Below, in pieces: positions 10,005-18,216 of a stretch of DNA of 64,000 nt (position 1 is its first letter; each line of letters starts with the position of its first letter). The notes under the pieces were generated by a model that did no database searches, was not told the DNA's origin, and saw nothing but the letters and a program-made list of their open reading frames with translations. Made by a program: the position numbers and the translations under genes. This stretch comes from Streptomyces morookaense (GTDB lineage: Bacteria > Actinomycetota > Actinomycetes > Streptomycetales > Streptomycetaceae), in contig NZ_JABBXF010000051.1 of NCBI RefSeq assembly GCF_013030945.1, forward strand, positions 1 through 64,000. Reading direction: 5' to 3'.

Positions 10005-10445
10005 TCAGGAGTCGGGCGAGCGGAGCACCCTGAGGTGACCACGGCGGGCGACCTCCATCGGGTTGGCCTCGCGGCCGGCCGGGCCCATGACGCCGGGTGC
10101 GGCGCCCGGTCCGGCGGCGCGCTCCTGCGGACGGGCCGCCTCGCGCACGGCGTTGGCGAGGGCTTCGAGGTCGTCGCTGCTGGGGCGGGCGGGGCCGCTG
10201 TCGACCGCGAGGCGTACGACGTCCCAGCCGCGCGGGGCGGTCAGACGCTCGGAGTGCTCGGCGCACAGGTCGTAGCAGTGGGGTTCGGCGTAGGTGGCGA
10301 GCGGACCGAGGACGGCGGTCGAATCGGCGTAGACGTACGTCAGCGTCGCGACGGCCGGGCGGCCGCACGCGGTGCGCGAACAGCGACGTACAGGGCTCAC
10401 GAGGTTGGACGGTACCGCACTCTTGAGCGGGCCGCGACGACTCAC
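10005..10445 (-). CDS. DUF3499 family protein
   Basis: Small actinobacterial protein of unknown function. It has a probable zinc-binding arrangement: RRCSRTACGRPA near the N-terminus (C-x4-C) and HCYDLCAEHS (C-x3-C) about 30 residues later, then a low-complexity tail ending RRGHLRVLRSP. GTG 10445 is preferred because GGAGGGG lies 10 bases upstream. A second in-frame GTG at 10400 would give a shorter form beginning at VSPVRRC. The neighbouring divergent metallopeptidase-like gene and downstream manB form a conserved actinobacterial neighbourhood (Rv3257c-Rv3259 as I recall). Confidence 0.85.
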   Translation of the reverse strand: MSRRGPLKSAVPSNLVSPVRRCSRTACGRPAVATLTYVYADSTAVLGPLATYAEPHCYDLCAEHSERLTAPRGWDVVRLAVDSGPARPSSDDLEALANAVREAARPQERAAGPGAAPGVMGPAGREANPMEVARRGHLRVLRSPDS

Positions 10446-10719
10446 CCTCGGCTCACCCCTCCGTGTCGTCCCGGTTCGTCCGGTGGACACCGTTGTCAAA
10501 GCGCCTGGTTGACCCGTACACGAGACGAGGAACACGGTGCGGGGCGGAGGGAGAAACCGTCATCACCCGGAACAGATAGTGTCATTCCGCATGCGGCGGG
10601 CGACTCAGCACGCGGCCGTAATCGGTCGCAGAAACGGCCGAAACGTTCATCCGGCGACATGCGATGAGATGCGTGGCCACGGCGTGTACACGGGCCTCCG
10701 ACGGATACTCTCAGGAGTG

Positions 10720-11205
10720 ATGGACAGCCCCGTACCTCCCCCGACCGGCGCCGGCGGGCACCCCGGGCCGACGCCCCCGCGCCCCCGCCACCGCGACCGC
10801 CACGGGCGCGGTATGCGCGGGCCGGTCGCCCCGCCCCAGGTTCCGCTGTCGGTCAGCCGGGCCGAGGCGTTCATCGACCTCGTGCACGACTCCGCGGAAC
10901 GGCTCGAACGCCGGTGGCCGCAGCTGGCCTCGGTGGATTTCGTGGTCCGGGAGGTACCCGTCGGGGGCGACGAGGCCGAGGCCCTCGCCGCGCTGCTCGA
11001 CGGGGACGCCGTGCCGCTCGGGCGGTATGTCCCCGCCCACGGCGACAGCCCCGACCGGATCGTCGTCTACCGGCGGCCGGTGGAGATCCGCACCAAGACG
11101 CGGGACGAGCGGGCGCTGCTCGTCCACGAGGTCGTGGTGGAGCAGGTCGCCGAACTCCTGGGGCTGGCACCCGAGTCGGTGGATCCGCGGTACGGGCAGG
11201 ACTAG
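10720..11205 (+). CDS. Metallopeptidase-like (zincin) family protein, degenerate motif
   Basis: The 161-aa protein has a Pro/Arg-rich N-terminus (1-45) and a compact C-terminal domain of the Zincin_1-like group. The expected HExxH motif reads HEVVVEQVAELLG at residue 136: the second zinc histidine is absent and a glutamate follows two positions later, so catalysis is doubtful. TACTCT at 10706-10711 lies 8 bases before ATG 10720, consistent with a leaderless or nearly leaderless mRNA. AGGAG at 10713 is too close to act on this ATG. A longer upstream start is possible but its sequence looks non-coding. Confidence 0.75.
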   Translation: MDSPVPPPTGAGGHPGPTPPRPRHRDRHGRGMRGPVAPPQVPLSVSRAEAFIDLVHDSAERLERRWPQLASVDFVVREVPVGGDEAEALAALLDGDAVPLGRYVPAHGDSPDRIVVYRRPVEIRTKTRDERALLVHEVVVEQVAELLGLAPESVDPRYGQD

Positions 11206-11225
11206 GGCCTGCGCGGCGCGTGGCC

Positions 11226-12713
11226 TCAACCCCGGTTCAGCAACGACAAATCCGTCTTCGCCTCCGGGACCGCCACCGTCGAGCGGTCGTCCGGGAGGGG
11301 CTGGATCGTGAACATCGGGACGCCGTCCTTCGGCAGGGCGAGCATCCGGGACGCGTACACCGGTCCCCCGTCCGTCTTCTCCACCGTCACCGCATAGGAG
11401 CCCTTGGCCCCGTCCGGCTGCGGGGGTTCGAAGGCGAGGGTCGTTCCCGCCTTGACCGTGAACGTCTTGGTCACCGGTGCGCCGCCCTCGCTGCCCGCCG
11501 AGGACGTGACGCGCACCGTGGCCGCCTTGCCCGGTGCGGTCAGCGACAGGGTGGCCGCCTTGGGGCGGTTGTCCGCCACGGTGCCGCGGCCGTCGATCGC
11601 GGAGGTGGCGGGGATGAACGCCGTCTCCTGCTTGTCGTCCTTGCCGCGCGTGACGCGGAGCGCGGCGACGACCGGGGTGCCGCCGCTGCCGCCCGTGAGC
11701 ATCAGGGAGCCCGCCTCGCCGCGGGTGAGGTCGCCGAGGTCGACGGCGGTCGTCATGCCGCCCTTGAGGTGCAGCGACTCGTGACCGGCCGGGGAGATCG
11801 TGCCGTTCGGGCCGACGAAGCGCAGACCGACGTCCGCGTCGTCGGAGCCGGGTGCGTAGGCGACGAGCCGCACGGACGTGGCGTCGGCGGGGATGCCGGG
11901 CAGCACCGCGTCCGCCGCCGGGTCGGCGGAGGGCGCCAGCCAGTCGCCGCCGGCCTTCTCGTCGGCGGCCTGCACGGCGGCGCCCAGGCGGCCCGAACGG
12001 GCCGCCACGTGGAGGGTCAGGTCGTCCGTGGGCGCATCCGTCAGCGTCGACAGCAGTACCGGCACGGTCGTGTGCGGCGGAACGGTGACGCCTTCGCCCG
12101 AAGGCGCCTTGATGCGGCCGTCCTTGCCGTACAGCTCCAGGTCGACGACGGCCGGTGTGGCGTCCGGGTTGGTCAGGTGGACGTAGTCCTGACGCCCCTT
12201 GGCGGTGCTCGCGCCCGGGAACCAGAACGACGTGTCGGGCGGTGTGCACGTCAGACCGTGCAGACCGCGTCCGCTGCCCGCGCTGATGGTGGTGGTCTGC
12301 TGCGCCGTCCAGCCGGGGGCGAGCGGACCGTCGGCGGCGCCGTAGAGGGCCGGTGCGTCCGAGCGGTCGGTCGTGGCCGTGACCGGTTTGCCGGGCTCCT
12401 TGAGGGAGAGGACCGGCTTGCCGTCGTTCTTGCCGCTCTTGCCGCCCGCCGCGGGCAGCAGGTCAGCGGACTTGCCCGTGCCCTTGCCGCCGGCCGGTGT
12501 GAACGCGGTGTACGTCGTGTCCCCCACGTCGGACGACGTCGGCGCCGGACACACCAGCGCGGACCGCTGCACGGGCGCCTTCGCGCCCGTGACCGTCCGA
12601 CCGCTCTTGCCACCCGGCGCGGAAACGTCTGACGGGCCGGTGAGCACGGCGACACCGGTGACGGCGGCGAGTGCCGCCGTGCAGGCGAACAGGGAGAGGG
12701 TGGTGCGCTTCAC
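11226..12713 (-). CDS. DUF5719 family secreted protein
   Basis: The 495-aa protein starts with a signal-like segment (KRTTLSLFACTAALAAVTGVAVL) followed by a Gly/Lys/Thr-rich region. A long beta-rich extracellular part carries repeated segments such as GTTLAFEPPQ and TTVPVLLST that look like immunoglobulin-like or beta-sandwich repeats. It has no C-terminal anchor. Its ATG overlaps the stop of the giant glycosyltransferase upstream by 4 bp (ATGA), so the two are translationally coupled and probably work together at the cell surface. Function unknown. Confidence 0.85.
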   Translation of the reverse strand: MKRTTLSLFACTAALAAVTGVAVLTGPSDVSAPGGKSGRTVTGAKAPVQRSALVCPAPTSSDVGDTTYTAFTPAGGKGTGKSADLLPAAGGKSGKNDGKPVLSLKEPGKPVTATTDRSDAPALYGAADGPLAPGWTAQQTTTISAGSGRGLHGLTCTPPDTSFWFPGASTAKGRQDYVHLTNPDATPAVVDLELYGKDGRIKAPSGEGVTVPPHTTVPVLLSTLTDAPTDDLTLHVAARSGRLGAAVQAADEKAGGDWLAPSADPAADAVLPGIPADATSVRLVAYAPGSDDADVGLRFVGPNGTISPAGHESLHLKGGMTTAVDLGDLTRGEAGSLMLTGGSGGTPVVAALRVTRGKDDKQETAFIPATSAIDGRGTVADNRPKAATLSLTAPGKAATVRVTSSAGSEGGAPVTKTFTVKAGTTLAFEPPQPDGAKGSYAVTVEKTDGGPVYASRMLALPKDGVPMFTIQPLPDDRSTVAVPEAKTDLSLLNRG

Positions 12714-15700
12714 TGCTGCTCGCTCCCGTCACGGTGGGGCTGCTGGTGTCCGTAGCCGTACGGGTCGTAGGCGTCGTACTGGCCGTACGAACCGGCCGCG
12801 TAGGGGTCCTGCGGGTACGGGACCTGGCCTTGTGCGTCGTACTGCGGGGACGGGTACGAGGGGTACGCGGGGTCGTGGCCCTGCTCGTACCCGGTGCCGT
12901 GACCGGACTGCTGGTACGGCTGGTTCCGGGCGTCCCACTCGCCGTACTCCGTGTACGGCTGCTGGTGCGGCACGGCGGCGTACGGGTCGGCCGGAGCCTG
13001 CTCCTCGTACGGGTCCGCCGGAGGTGCCCCGGCCGGCGGGGCCGGCTCCGGGGCGGCCGCAGCGGCGGCCGCGCGCAGGCGGCGGGCCCGGCGGCCCTCT
13101 CCCGGCACGGGCTGCTCGGGCACGGCCGCGGCGGCCGGTGCGGCGGCGGCCGGGGCGTCGCTCTCCGGCAGGTCGTCGTCGACCCGGCGCCGGCGGCCGG
13201 GGAGGGCGAGGACCACCAGGAGGAGCGCCAGCAGGCCCTGCCCCCACAGCCACGCCGTGTGCGCCACCGGGGTCTCGTACGACAGCGACAGCTTGCCGCC
13301 GCCCGCGGGGAGGGTGAAGCCCTGGGCCCAGCCGTCGACCGTGGTGCGCTTGAGCGCCTTGCCGTTCAGCGTGGCCTTCCAGCCGGGCGCGGCCTTGTCG
13401 GCGATCCGCAGCACGCGGCCCGCGGAGCCGGCCGGCAGCGTGGCGCGGGCCGTGACGGGCCCGGCCGCGACGGGGACCGGAAGGCCGCCGTCCTGCTGTG
13501 CACCACCGACGACCGTCACGCGGGCGACCTGCCGGTCGACCCGCCACAGTGCGGTGTGGCCCTCCTGGCTCAGCCGGGTCAGCCCGGGAGTGGAGTCCAG
13601 GACGCGGACCGTGCGGGCGGTCGCGCTGTCGTTGTCGCGAACGAGGACGTAGCCGACCGCGTAGTCGCCGAGGCGGCCTGCCTGGTCCGCGCCGGAGCCG
13701 CCGATCAGGTGCGCCACGACGGAGTCGAGCCGCCCGTCGCGGCCCGCGGCCTCGCTCAGCTCGGCGTCGCCCATGCGCGCCCCGGCACCGCGGACGAGCG
13801 TGTACGTGACGTGCGCCGTGTCCCCGCCGAGCACCAGGGTGCGGGCCTGGTCGCGGGTGCCCGCCTCCTCGGCGACGAACGCGGGCACCTGCGCCGGGTC
13901 GCGGCGCGTCAGCGGCCCGTCCGCGCCGCTGACCGTCCAGGCGACGGCGGCGACGAGCGGTGCGGCCCCTGCGGCGAGCACGATGAGGCCCGCGACCGGC
14001 TGCCGCCAGCCGAAGCTCTGCGCCGCCACCCGCTCCCGGGCGCCCTCGGCACCGACGACGGCCGCCGCGATGAGCGCCAGCCCGTAGACCAGGGTGGCCG
14101 GACCGGCCCAGGCGGTCCGGTTGCCCAGCACCGCGCACAGCAGACCGGTCAGTGCCACGGCCCACGCCGTGCGGACCGCGAACTGCCGGTCGCTGCGCAG
14201 CAGGGCGGCCAGCGCGGCGAGCACCACACCGGTCAGCAGGAACGCACCGGTCTTCGGCCCGCCGGGGTCTCCGGTGAGCAGTCCGAGCGGTGAGGCGGAT
14301 CCGTGTCCCAGGTCCAGGCCCGCCTGACCGAGGAAGCGCGCCGGATGTGTGAACAGTCCGAGCGACCAGGGGGCCAGTACGGCGACCGGTGTGAGGAGCA
14401 CGGCGAGCAGCCGCGGCCCCTGCACGGTCAGTTGTCCGGCACCGCCGCGCACACAGCGCAGGACGAGCACGCCGAGGCCGAGCACGACCGCGAGCGGCCA
14501 GACGACCGGAGTGAAGGACATGGTGACGGTCAGGAGGAGCGCGTACGTCCAGCAGGCACGCCACGAGGGGCGCGCCCCTGCCGTGCCGAGGCCCGCGGCG
14601 GTGACCGCCGCGCGCGCCATGAGCGGCAGGACGACGGCCAGGGCGGCGGTGCCCAGCCTGCCGGTCGCGAGGGCGCCGGTGGCGGCGGGCAGGAAGGCGT
14701 AGGCCACGCTCGCCCAGGCGCGCAGCAGCCGGGAGTCGACCAGTGGGCGGGAGGCGAAGTAGGCGGTGAGACCGGCCAGTGGCACCGAGCAGACCAGCAG
14801 CAGCGTGAGGGTGAAGCTCGTGGAGCCGAGGAAGAACGTCGACAGGGCGGCCAGGACGGCCAGATAGGGCGGCGCCCCGGCGGTGGTGCCGGTGCCGACC
14901 GGATGCCAGCCGTCGGTGTAGCTCGCCCACAGGGCGGACGCGCCGTCCGGTACGGGCAGCAGCGCACCGCCGGAGAGCGCGCCGCCGCCGAACAGTCCGC
15001 GGCAGGCGATGGCGGAGACGAGCAGCAGGACGGTGAAGAGGACGGGGGCGGGCTTGCGGGCGATGCGCCGGAGCCGGGCGAACTGCTCGACCTCCAGGAA
15101 GTCCGCGTCGTCCCCGCCCGGTCCCGATTCGACGGCCCCGTGACGTCCGGCGGACGAGGTTCCGTCGTCCTTCCCCGCCCCGAAGTCGCTCGCGAGCTGC
15201 TCGACGGTGGCGCGGACGGTCGCGCCCGGCGGCGGGAAGAGGGCCCGCAGTTCGCCGGCCGTGACGGACGGCTGCCCGCGCCGCTTGCGCGCGGCGCGGA
15301 TGCGCCCGGGGCGCAGCAGCGTGGCCATGAGCCCCGCGACCTCGTCGAGCGCCTGCCCGGGGGCCTTGCCCACGAGGTAGCCGAGGGTGCGCAGCAGGGT
15401 GCTGAGGACGACCCGGAGCATCACGTACGGCAGCAGCGCGCCGCGGGTGTTGGCGAGGAGCGTGTAGACGGCGCCGGCCTTGTCGACCTTGTGCGGGTCG
15501 GCGGGCTTGCGGCCCGCGCAGTCGACCGGGCGGCGCTCGCGGGCGGCCGCCTCCGCGTGCCGCAGGACGGCCTCGGGGGCGACGAGCACGCGGTGCCCGG
15601 CGGCGGTGGCGCGCCAGCACAGGTCGACGTCGTCGCGCATGAGCGGCAGGCGCTGGTCGAAGCCGCCCAGCTGCTCCCACACGTCGCGCCGGACGAGCAT

Positions 15701-16399
15701 GCCGGCGGAGGAGACGGCGAGCACCTGGCGGACCTGGTCGTGCTGGCCCTGGTCCTGTTCGCGGCGCTCCAGGCCCGTCCAGCGGCGGCCGCTGCGGGCG
15801 ATGGAGACGCCGACCTCCAGCAGCTGCCTGCGGTCGTACCAGCTGCGCAGCTTGGGGCCGATGACGGCGGCGGGCCGGCCCGCGGTGATCTCGGCGTCGG
15901 CCACGCGCAGGAGTTCGTGCAGTGCGCCGGGCTCGGGGGCGCAGTCGTCGTGCAGCAGCCAGAGCCATTGCACGGGTTCGAGGTCGGCGGTGTACGCGCC
16001 GTCCTCATCCTCGCTCCAGGTGCGGCCGACCGGGTCCCAGCCGCTGGACCTGCGCAGGTACGGCAGTTCGTCGGCGGTGGGCGCGGGGGCGGCGCGGACG
16101 GCCTCGTCGACGGCCGTGCCGAAGCCGGCGCGGCGGGCGAGGTGCAGGACGCGGTCGTCGCCGAGGGCGTCGGCGAGGAGCCGGGCGGAGTCGTCGGTGC
16201 TGCCGGTGTCGGCGGCCACGGCGTTCTGCACGGGCCGTTCCTGGCCGAGCAGTCCGGCGAGGGCGTCGGGCAGCCAGCGGGCGCCGTCGTGGGCGACGAG
16301 CACGGCGGTGACCACGTGGCGCGGGAACGCCGGGGGAACCGTGTGGTCGGACAGGGAGCCGGCGGGGAAGCGGGCCGCCGTAGTGCTGTGCACGGACAT
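12710..16399 (-). CDS. Giant membrane glycosyltransferase, family 2
   Basis: The 1229-aa protein has an N-terminal GT2 domain (about residues 20-320) with VLVAHDGARWLPD, the DDCAPEPGAL acidic motif and the acceptor motif RDDVDLCWR. About a dozen hydrophobic segments follow, plus a large extracytoplasmic region ending near residue 1050. The C-terminal tail is disordered and rich in Pro, Tyr, Gln and Gly (PYQQSGHG, YDPYGYGHQQ). It probably transfers sugars to a lipid carrier or cell-wall polymer. Start at ATG 16399 with GGAGGG 11 bases upstream; an upstream ATG at 16537 is less likely. Donor and acceptor are not readable. Confidence 0.88.
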   Translation of the reverse strand: MSVHSTTAARFPAGSLSDHTVPPAFPRHVVTAVLVAHDGARWLPDALAGLLGQERPVQNAVAADTGSTDDSARLLADALGDDRVLHLARRAGFGTAVDEAVRAAPAPTADELPYLRRSSGWDPVGRTWSEDEDGAYTADLEPVQWLWLLHDDCAPEPGALHELLRVADAEITAGRPAAVIGPKLRSWYDRRQLLEVGVSIARSGRRWTGLERREQDQGQHDQVRQVLAVSSAGMLVRRDVWEQLGGFDQRLPLMRDDVDLCWRATAAGHRVLVAPEAVLRHAEAAARERRPVDCAGRKPADPHKVDKAGAVYTLLANTRGALLPYVMLRVVLSTLLRTLGYLVGKAPGQALDEVAGLMATLLRPGRIRAARKRRGQPSVTAGELRALFPPPGATVRATVEQLASDFGAGKDDGTSSAGRHGAVESGPGGDDADFLEVEQFARLRRIARKPAPVLFTVLLLVSAIACRGLFGGGALSGGALLPVPDGASALWASYTDGWHPVGTGTTAGAPPYLAVLAALSTFFLGSTSFTLTLLLVCSVPLAGLTAYFASRPLVDSRLLRAWASVAYAFLPAATGALATGRLGTAALAVVLPLMARAAVTAAGLGTAGARPSWRACWTYALLLTVTMSFTPVVWPLAVVLGLGVLVLRCVRGGAGQLTVQGPRLLAVLLTPVAVLAPWSLGLFTHPARFLGQAGLDLGHGSASPLGLLTGDPGGPKTGAFLLTGVVLAALAALLRSDRQFAVRTAWAVALTGLLCAVLGNRTAWAGPATLVYGLALIAAAVVGAEGARERVAAQSFGWRQPVAGLIVLAAGAAPLVAAVAWTVSGADGPLTRRDPAQVPAFVAEEAGTRDQARTLVLGGDTAHVTYTLVRGAGARMGDAELSEAAGRDGRLDSVVAHLIGGSGADQAGRLGDYAVGYVLVRDNDSATARTVRVLDSTPGLTRLSQEGHTALWRVDRQVARVTVVGGAQQDGGLPVPVAAGPVTARATLPAGSAGRVLRIADKAAPGWKATLNGKALKRTTVDGWAQGFTLPAGGGKLSLSYETPVAHTAWLWGQGLLALLLVVLALPGRRRRVDDDLPESDAPAAAAPAAAAVPEQPVPGEGRRARRLRAAAAAAAPEPAPPAGAPPADPYEEQAPADPYAAVPHQQPYTEYGEWDARNQPYQQSGHGTGYEQGHDPAYPSYPSPQYDAQGQVPYPQDPYAAGSYGQYDAYDPYGYGHQQPHRDGSEQQ

Positions 16400-16561
16400 C
16401 GAGGTACAGGCCCTCCGGCCGGGCGTCCCCGGGTCACCCCCGGAGGACTGCGGTGCTGGACTGCTGCGGTGGACGCGGGCGGGTCCGGCGGGCCCGGAAG
16501 GGCACGGCCGCCGTCGCCCGGCGCGTCGTCGAGCCACCCACCCTAGTGGCTCGGCGGACAG
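16400..16561. other. Intergenic region before the glycosyltransferase gene
   Basis: No gene is supported between the glycosyltransferase start and the whiB terminator. The whole gap 16400-16735 contains the stem-loop at 16562-16600 and a perfect palindrome CTTGTACAAG at 16676-16685. Either could mark the promoter/operator zone of the leftward glycosyltransferase-DUF5719 operon. Confidence 0.5.
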
Positions 16562-16600
16562 CAGTCCGCCTCCCGCTTGCGGGGCGCGGGAGGCGGACTG
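16562..16600 (-). terminator. Strong stem-loop after whiB
   Basis: Perfect 15-bp inverted repeat (16562-16576 and 16586-16600) with a 9-nt loop, located 135 bases beyond the whiB stop. No U-tract follows, as is usual in Streptomyces. It should isolate whiB transcription from the downstream glycosyltransferase operon. Confidence 0.7.
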
Positions 16601-16735
16601 TTCGCTATGGACGGTGTTGCGGTTGCTGGTGCGGGAGTGCTCGGACCGGATGGTCCTTCAGTCCCCTGTGCGGGCCTTGTACAAGACATTGCGTCAGGTC
16701 GTGACTCGTGTGCGTCGGTCCTGGACCGGCGACCG

Positions 16736-16999
16736 TCAGACCGCGGCCTTCTTGAGGCGGCGGCGCTCACGTTCGGACAATCCGCCCCAGATGCCAAAGC
16801 GTTCATCATTGGCCAAGGCATATTCAAGGCACTCGGAACGGACTTCACAGGCCAGGCACACTTTTTTCGCCTCGCGCGTGGATCCGCCCTTTTCGGGAAA
16901 GAAGGACTCGGGGTCGGTCTGAGCGCACAGTGCGCGCTCCTGCCAGCCGAGCTCCTCGTCCGCCTCCTCGACCAGCAGTTGCTGGAACAGCTCGGTCAT
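16736..16999 (-). CDS. whiB: WhiB-family iron-sulfur transcription factor
   Basis: Developmental regulator of sporulation septation, binding a 4Fe-4S cluster and acting with the principal sigma factor. The 87-aa protein has the four cluster cysteines C25, C48, C51 and C57, the GIWGG turn at 69-73 and a basic C-terminal tail ERRRLKKAAV for DNA contact. Length and sequence match canonical Streptomyces WhiB (WhiB2 in mycobacteria). GAGGGG lies 6 bases before ATG 16999. A promoter-like sequence is seen at 17100-17071 and a terminator at 16600-16562, so it is monocistronic. Known WhiB partner WhiA is not in the window. Confidence 0.96.
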   Translation of the reverse strand: MTELFQQLLVEEADEELGWQERALCAQTDPESFFPEKGGSTREAKKVCLACEVRSECLEYALANDERFGIWGGLSERERRRLKKAAV

Positions 17000-17070
17000 G
17001 TGCGCCCCTCGTCTGTCATTGCGTCCCCGTGTGCTGCCGCTATCAGGTGCGACAGAACGACACGAGTGAA

Positions 17071-17100
17071 ATTACAAGTGCGGCGATCCGGGGCAGTCAA
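17071..17100 (-). promoter_or_regulatory. Putative whiB promoter
   Basis: On the minus strand: -35 TTGACT at 17100-17095, an 18-bp spacer, -10 TGTAAT at 17076-17071. Transcription would begin near 17064, leaving a leader of about 65 nt before the whiB ATG. The AT-rich upstream region to about 17200 also contains a CTCCCTT-ccgt-AAGGGAG stem (17215-17232). From memory, S. coelicolor whiB has two promoters; only one is proposed here. Confidence 0.55.
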
Positions 17101-17388
17101 GCCGGGATCTGCTATTGGGCCCCTTATTCACTCTGCGGAACCAAGGCTGAGCGTAAAGTTGCCAAACCATCACAAGAGTGGACACATCTCCCACTCGTCA
17201 CAGGGACCCCGTTTCTCCCTTCCGTAAGGGAGGACGCCGAGGGGGCCGATCCCAGTTGCAGCACGGTCCGCGGAGCTCGCCGACGGCCCGGACGGTGCGC
17301 CACCTGTCCGACATTACGGCGCCACAAACCCTTTGCCCCTTTCGGACACCGGAAGAGGTGAACCAATAACGTCAAAACAGACATCCAG

Positions 17389-17425
17389 TTGACAGAGGGG
17401 CCGGTGGCCCGGTCTCCTTGGTGGC
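17389..17425 (+). promoter_or_regulatory. Putative promoter of the cysteine leader / dioxygenase operon
   Basis: A perfect -35 TTGACA at 17389-17394 is followed by no clear -10; the weak candidates fall at 17412-17419, 7-12 bases before the ATG of the leader ORF at 17426. No good Shine-Dalgarno site precedes that ATG, so the leader ORF could start at or close to the transcript 5' end. Confidence 0.4.
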
Positions 17426-17524
17426 ATGCCAGCGACCTCCCTCCCCCTGGGGAACCTCAGCCTGACCCGTGCCTACGGGTCCCGCTGTGCTGTTCAGGCG
17501 CGCTGTCGCTGTTCCAGCTGTTGA
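17426..17524 (+). CDS. Cysteine-codon-rich leader peptide upstream of cysteine dioxygenase
   Basis: A 32-codon ORF (ATG 17426, TGA 17522) whose last twelve sense codons encode C-A-V-Q-A-R-C-R-C-S-S-C. All four cysteines (positions 21, 27, 29, 32) use TGT, the rare choice in this GC-rich genome, and rare GTT, GCT and CGT codons are nearby. It lies 127 nt before the cysteine dioxygenase start. Mycobacteria have short poly-cysteine upstream ORFs that act as cysteine-responsive attenuators (recalled). By analogy this peptide probably senses Cys-tRNA supply for the next gene. The peptide itself need have no function. Coding is inferred from composition and position only. Confidence 0.6.
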   Translation: MPATSLPLGNLSLTRAYGSRCAVQARCRCSSC

Positions 17525-17651
17525 TGCGTACGCGCTTCCGCCGTCCTCGCTCCAGCTGATCCCTTCCGGTTCTTCCCGGCGCTTCCGCACACCCGCTCGT
17601 CGTGCGCCCCGCCGCCCCGGTCTCTTCCTTCCCGTACGAGGAACACCTTTC
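17525..17651 (+). promoter_or_regulatory. Putative attenuator segment between leader ORF and cysteine dioxygenase
   Basis: CAGCTG overlapping the last codons of the leader ORF (17515-17520) can pair with CAGCTG at 17553-17558. Nearer the gene, TTCCT (17625-17629) can pair with AGGAA (17639-17643), masking the dioxygenase Shine-Dalgarno sequence GAGGAA. The stems are short, so alternative folding controlled by a stalled ribosome is plausible but unproven. Confidence 0.35.
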
Positions 17652-18197
17652 ATGAACAGCGACGTCCAGATCGCCGGCGACCCGCTCGCCGTCCCGCACC
17701 TGATGCCCCCGCCCGCCGCCCACCCCGCCACCGTCGCCGAGTTCGCCGGACTGGCCCGTACCCTCGCCGCCGACCGCGCCTCCTGGGCGCACCTCGTGCG
17801 CTACGACGCCGTCAGCCGCTGGTACCACCGGCTGCGCACCGGGCCCGGGTACGAGGTCTGGCTGCTCAGCTGGGTGCCCGGCCAGGGCAGCGGGCTGCAC
17901 GGCCACGGGCGGTCGTCCGGCGTGCTGACCGTCGTGCAGGGGGAGCTCACCGAGGCCGCCACCACCGCCTCCGGTGCCGTGCGGCGCCGGCTGGCCGCCG
18001 GGGACCAGCGTGTCTTCGCCCCCGGCTATGCGCACGAGGTCCTCAACGACTCGCTCGAGCCCGCCGTGAGCCTGCACGTCTACTTCCCCGGGCTCACCGA
18101 GATGCCGATGCACCGGCCGCAGGCCGCGTGGCCGCAGTGCGCCTCGGGCCACGCGGGCGGCGGCCGCGCCCGGACCGCTCTTCAGGGCGGCTCGTAG
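17652..18197 (+). CDS. Cysteine dioxygenase (type I cupin)
   Basis: Non-haem iron enzyme oxidising L-cysteine to cysteine sulfinate. The 181-aa product has the iron ligands H83 and H85 in LHGHGRSSG and H128 in YAHEV, spaced as in bacterial cysteine dioxygenases, plus the cupin pattern VLTVVQGELTE. Start ATG 17652 with GAGGAA 8 bases upstream; the longer open frame from 17469 lies in leader sequence. It is preceded by a cysteine-rich leader ORF, strong circumstantial support for cysteine as the substrate. The next gene, fbiA, starts 19 bp after its stop, so F420 genes may be cotranscribed. A 3-mercaptopropionate dioxygenase activity is the main alternative. Confidence 0.9.
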   Translation: MNSDVQIAGDPLAVPHLMPPPAAHPATVAEFAGLARTLAADRASWAHLVRYDAVSRWYHRLRTGPGYEVWLLSWVPGQGSGLHGHGRSSGVLTVVQGELTEAATTASGAVRRRLAAGDQRVFAPGYAHEVLNDSLEPAVSLHVYFPGLTEMPMHRPQAAWPQCASGHAGGGRARTALQGGS

Positions 18198-18216
18198 CGG
18201 CTGACAGACTGCAGGC

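Noticed and set aside
17124..17384. 86-codon minus-strand frame upstream of whiB
   Set aside because: Lies in the AT-richer promoter region, without ribosome site, third-position GC bias or recognisable sequence.
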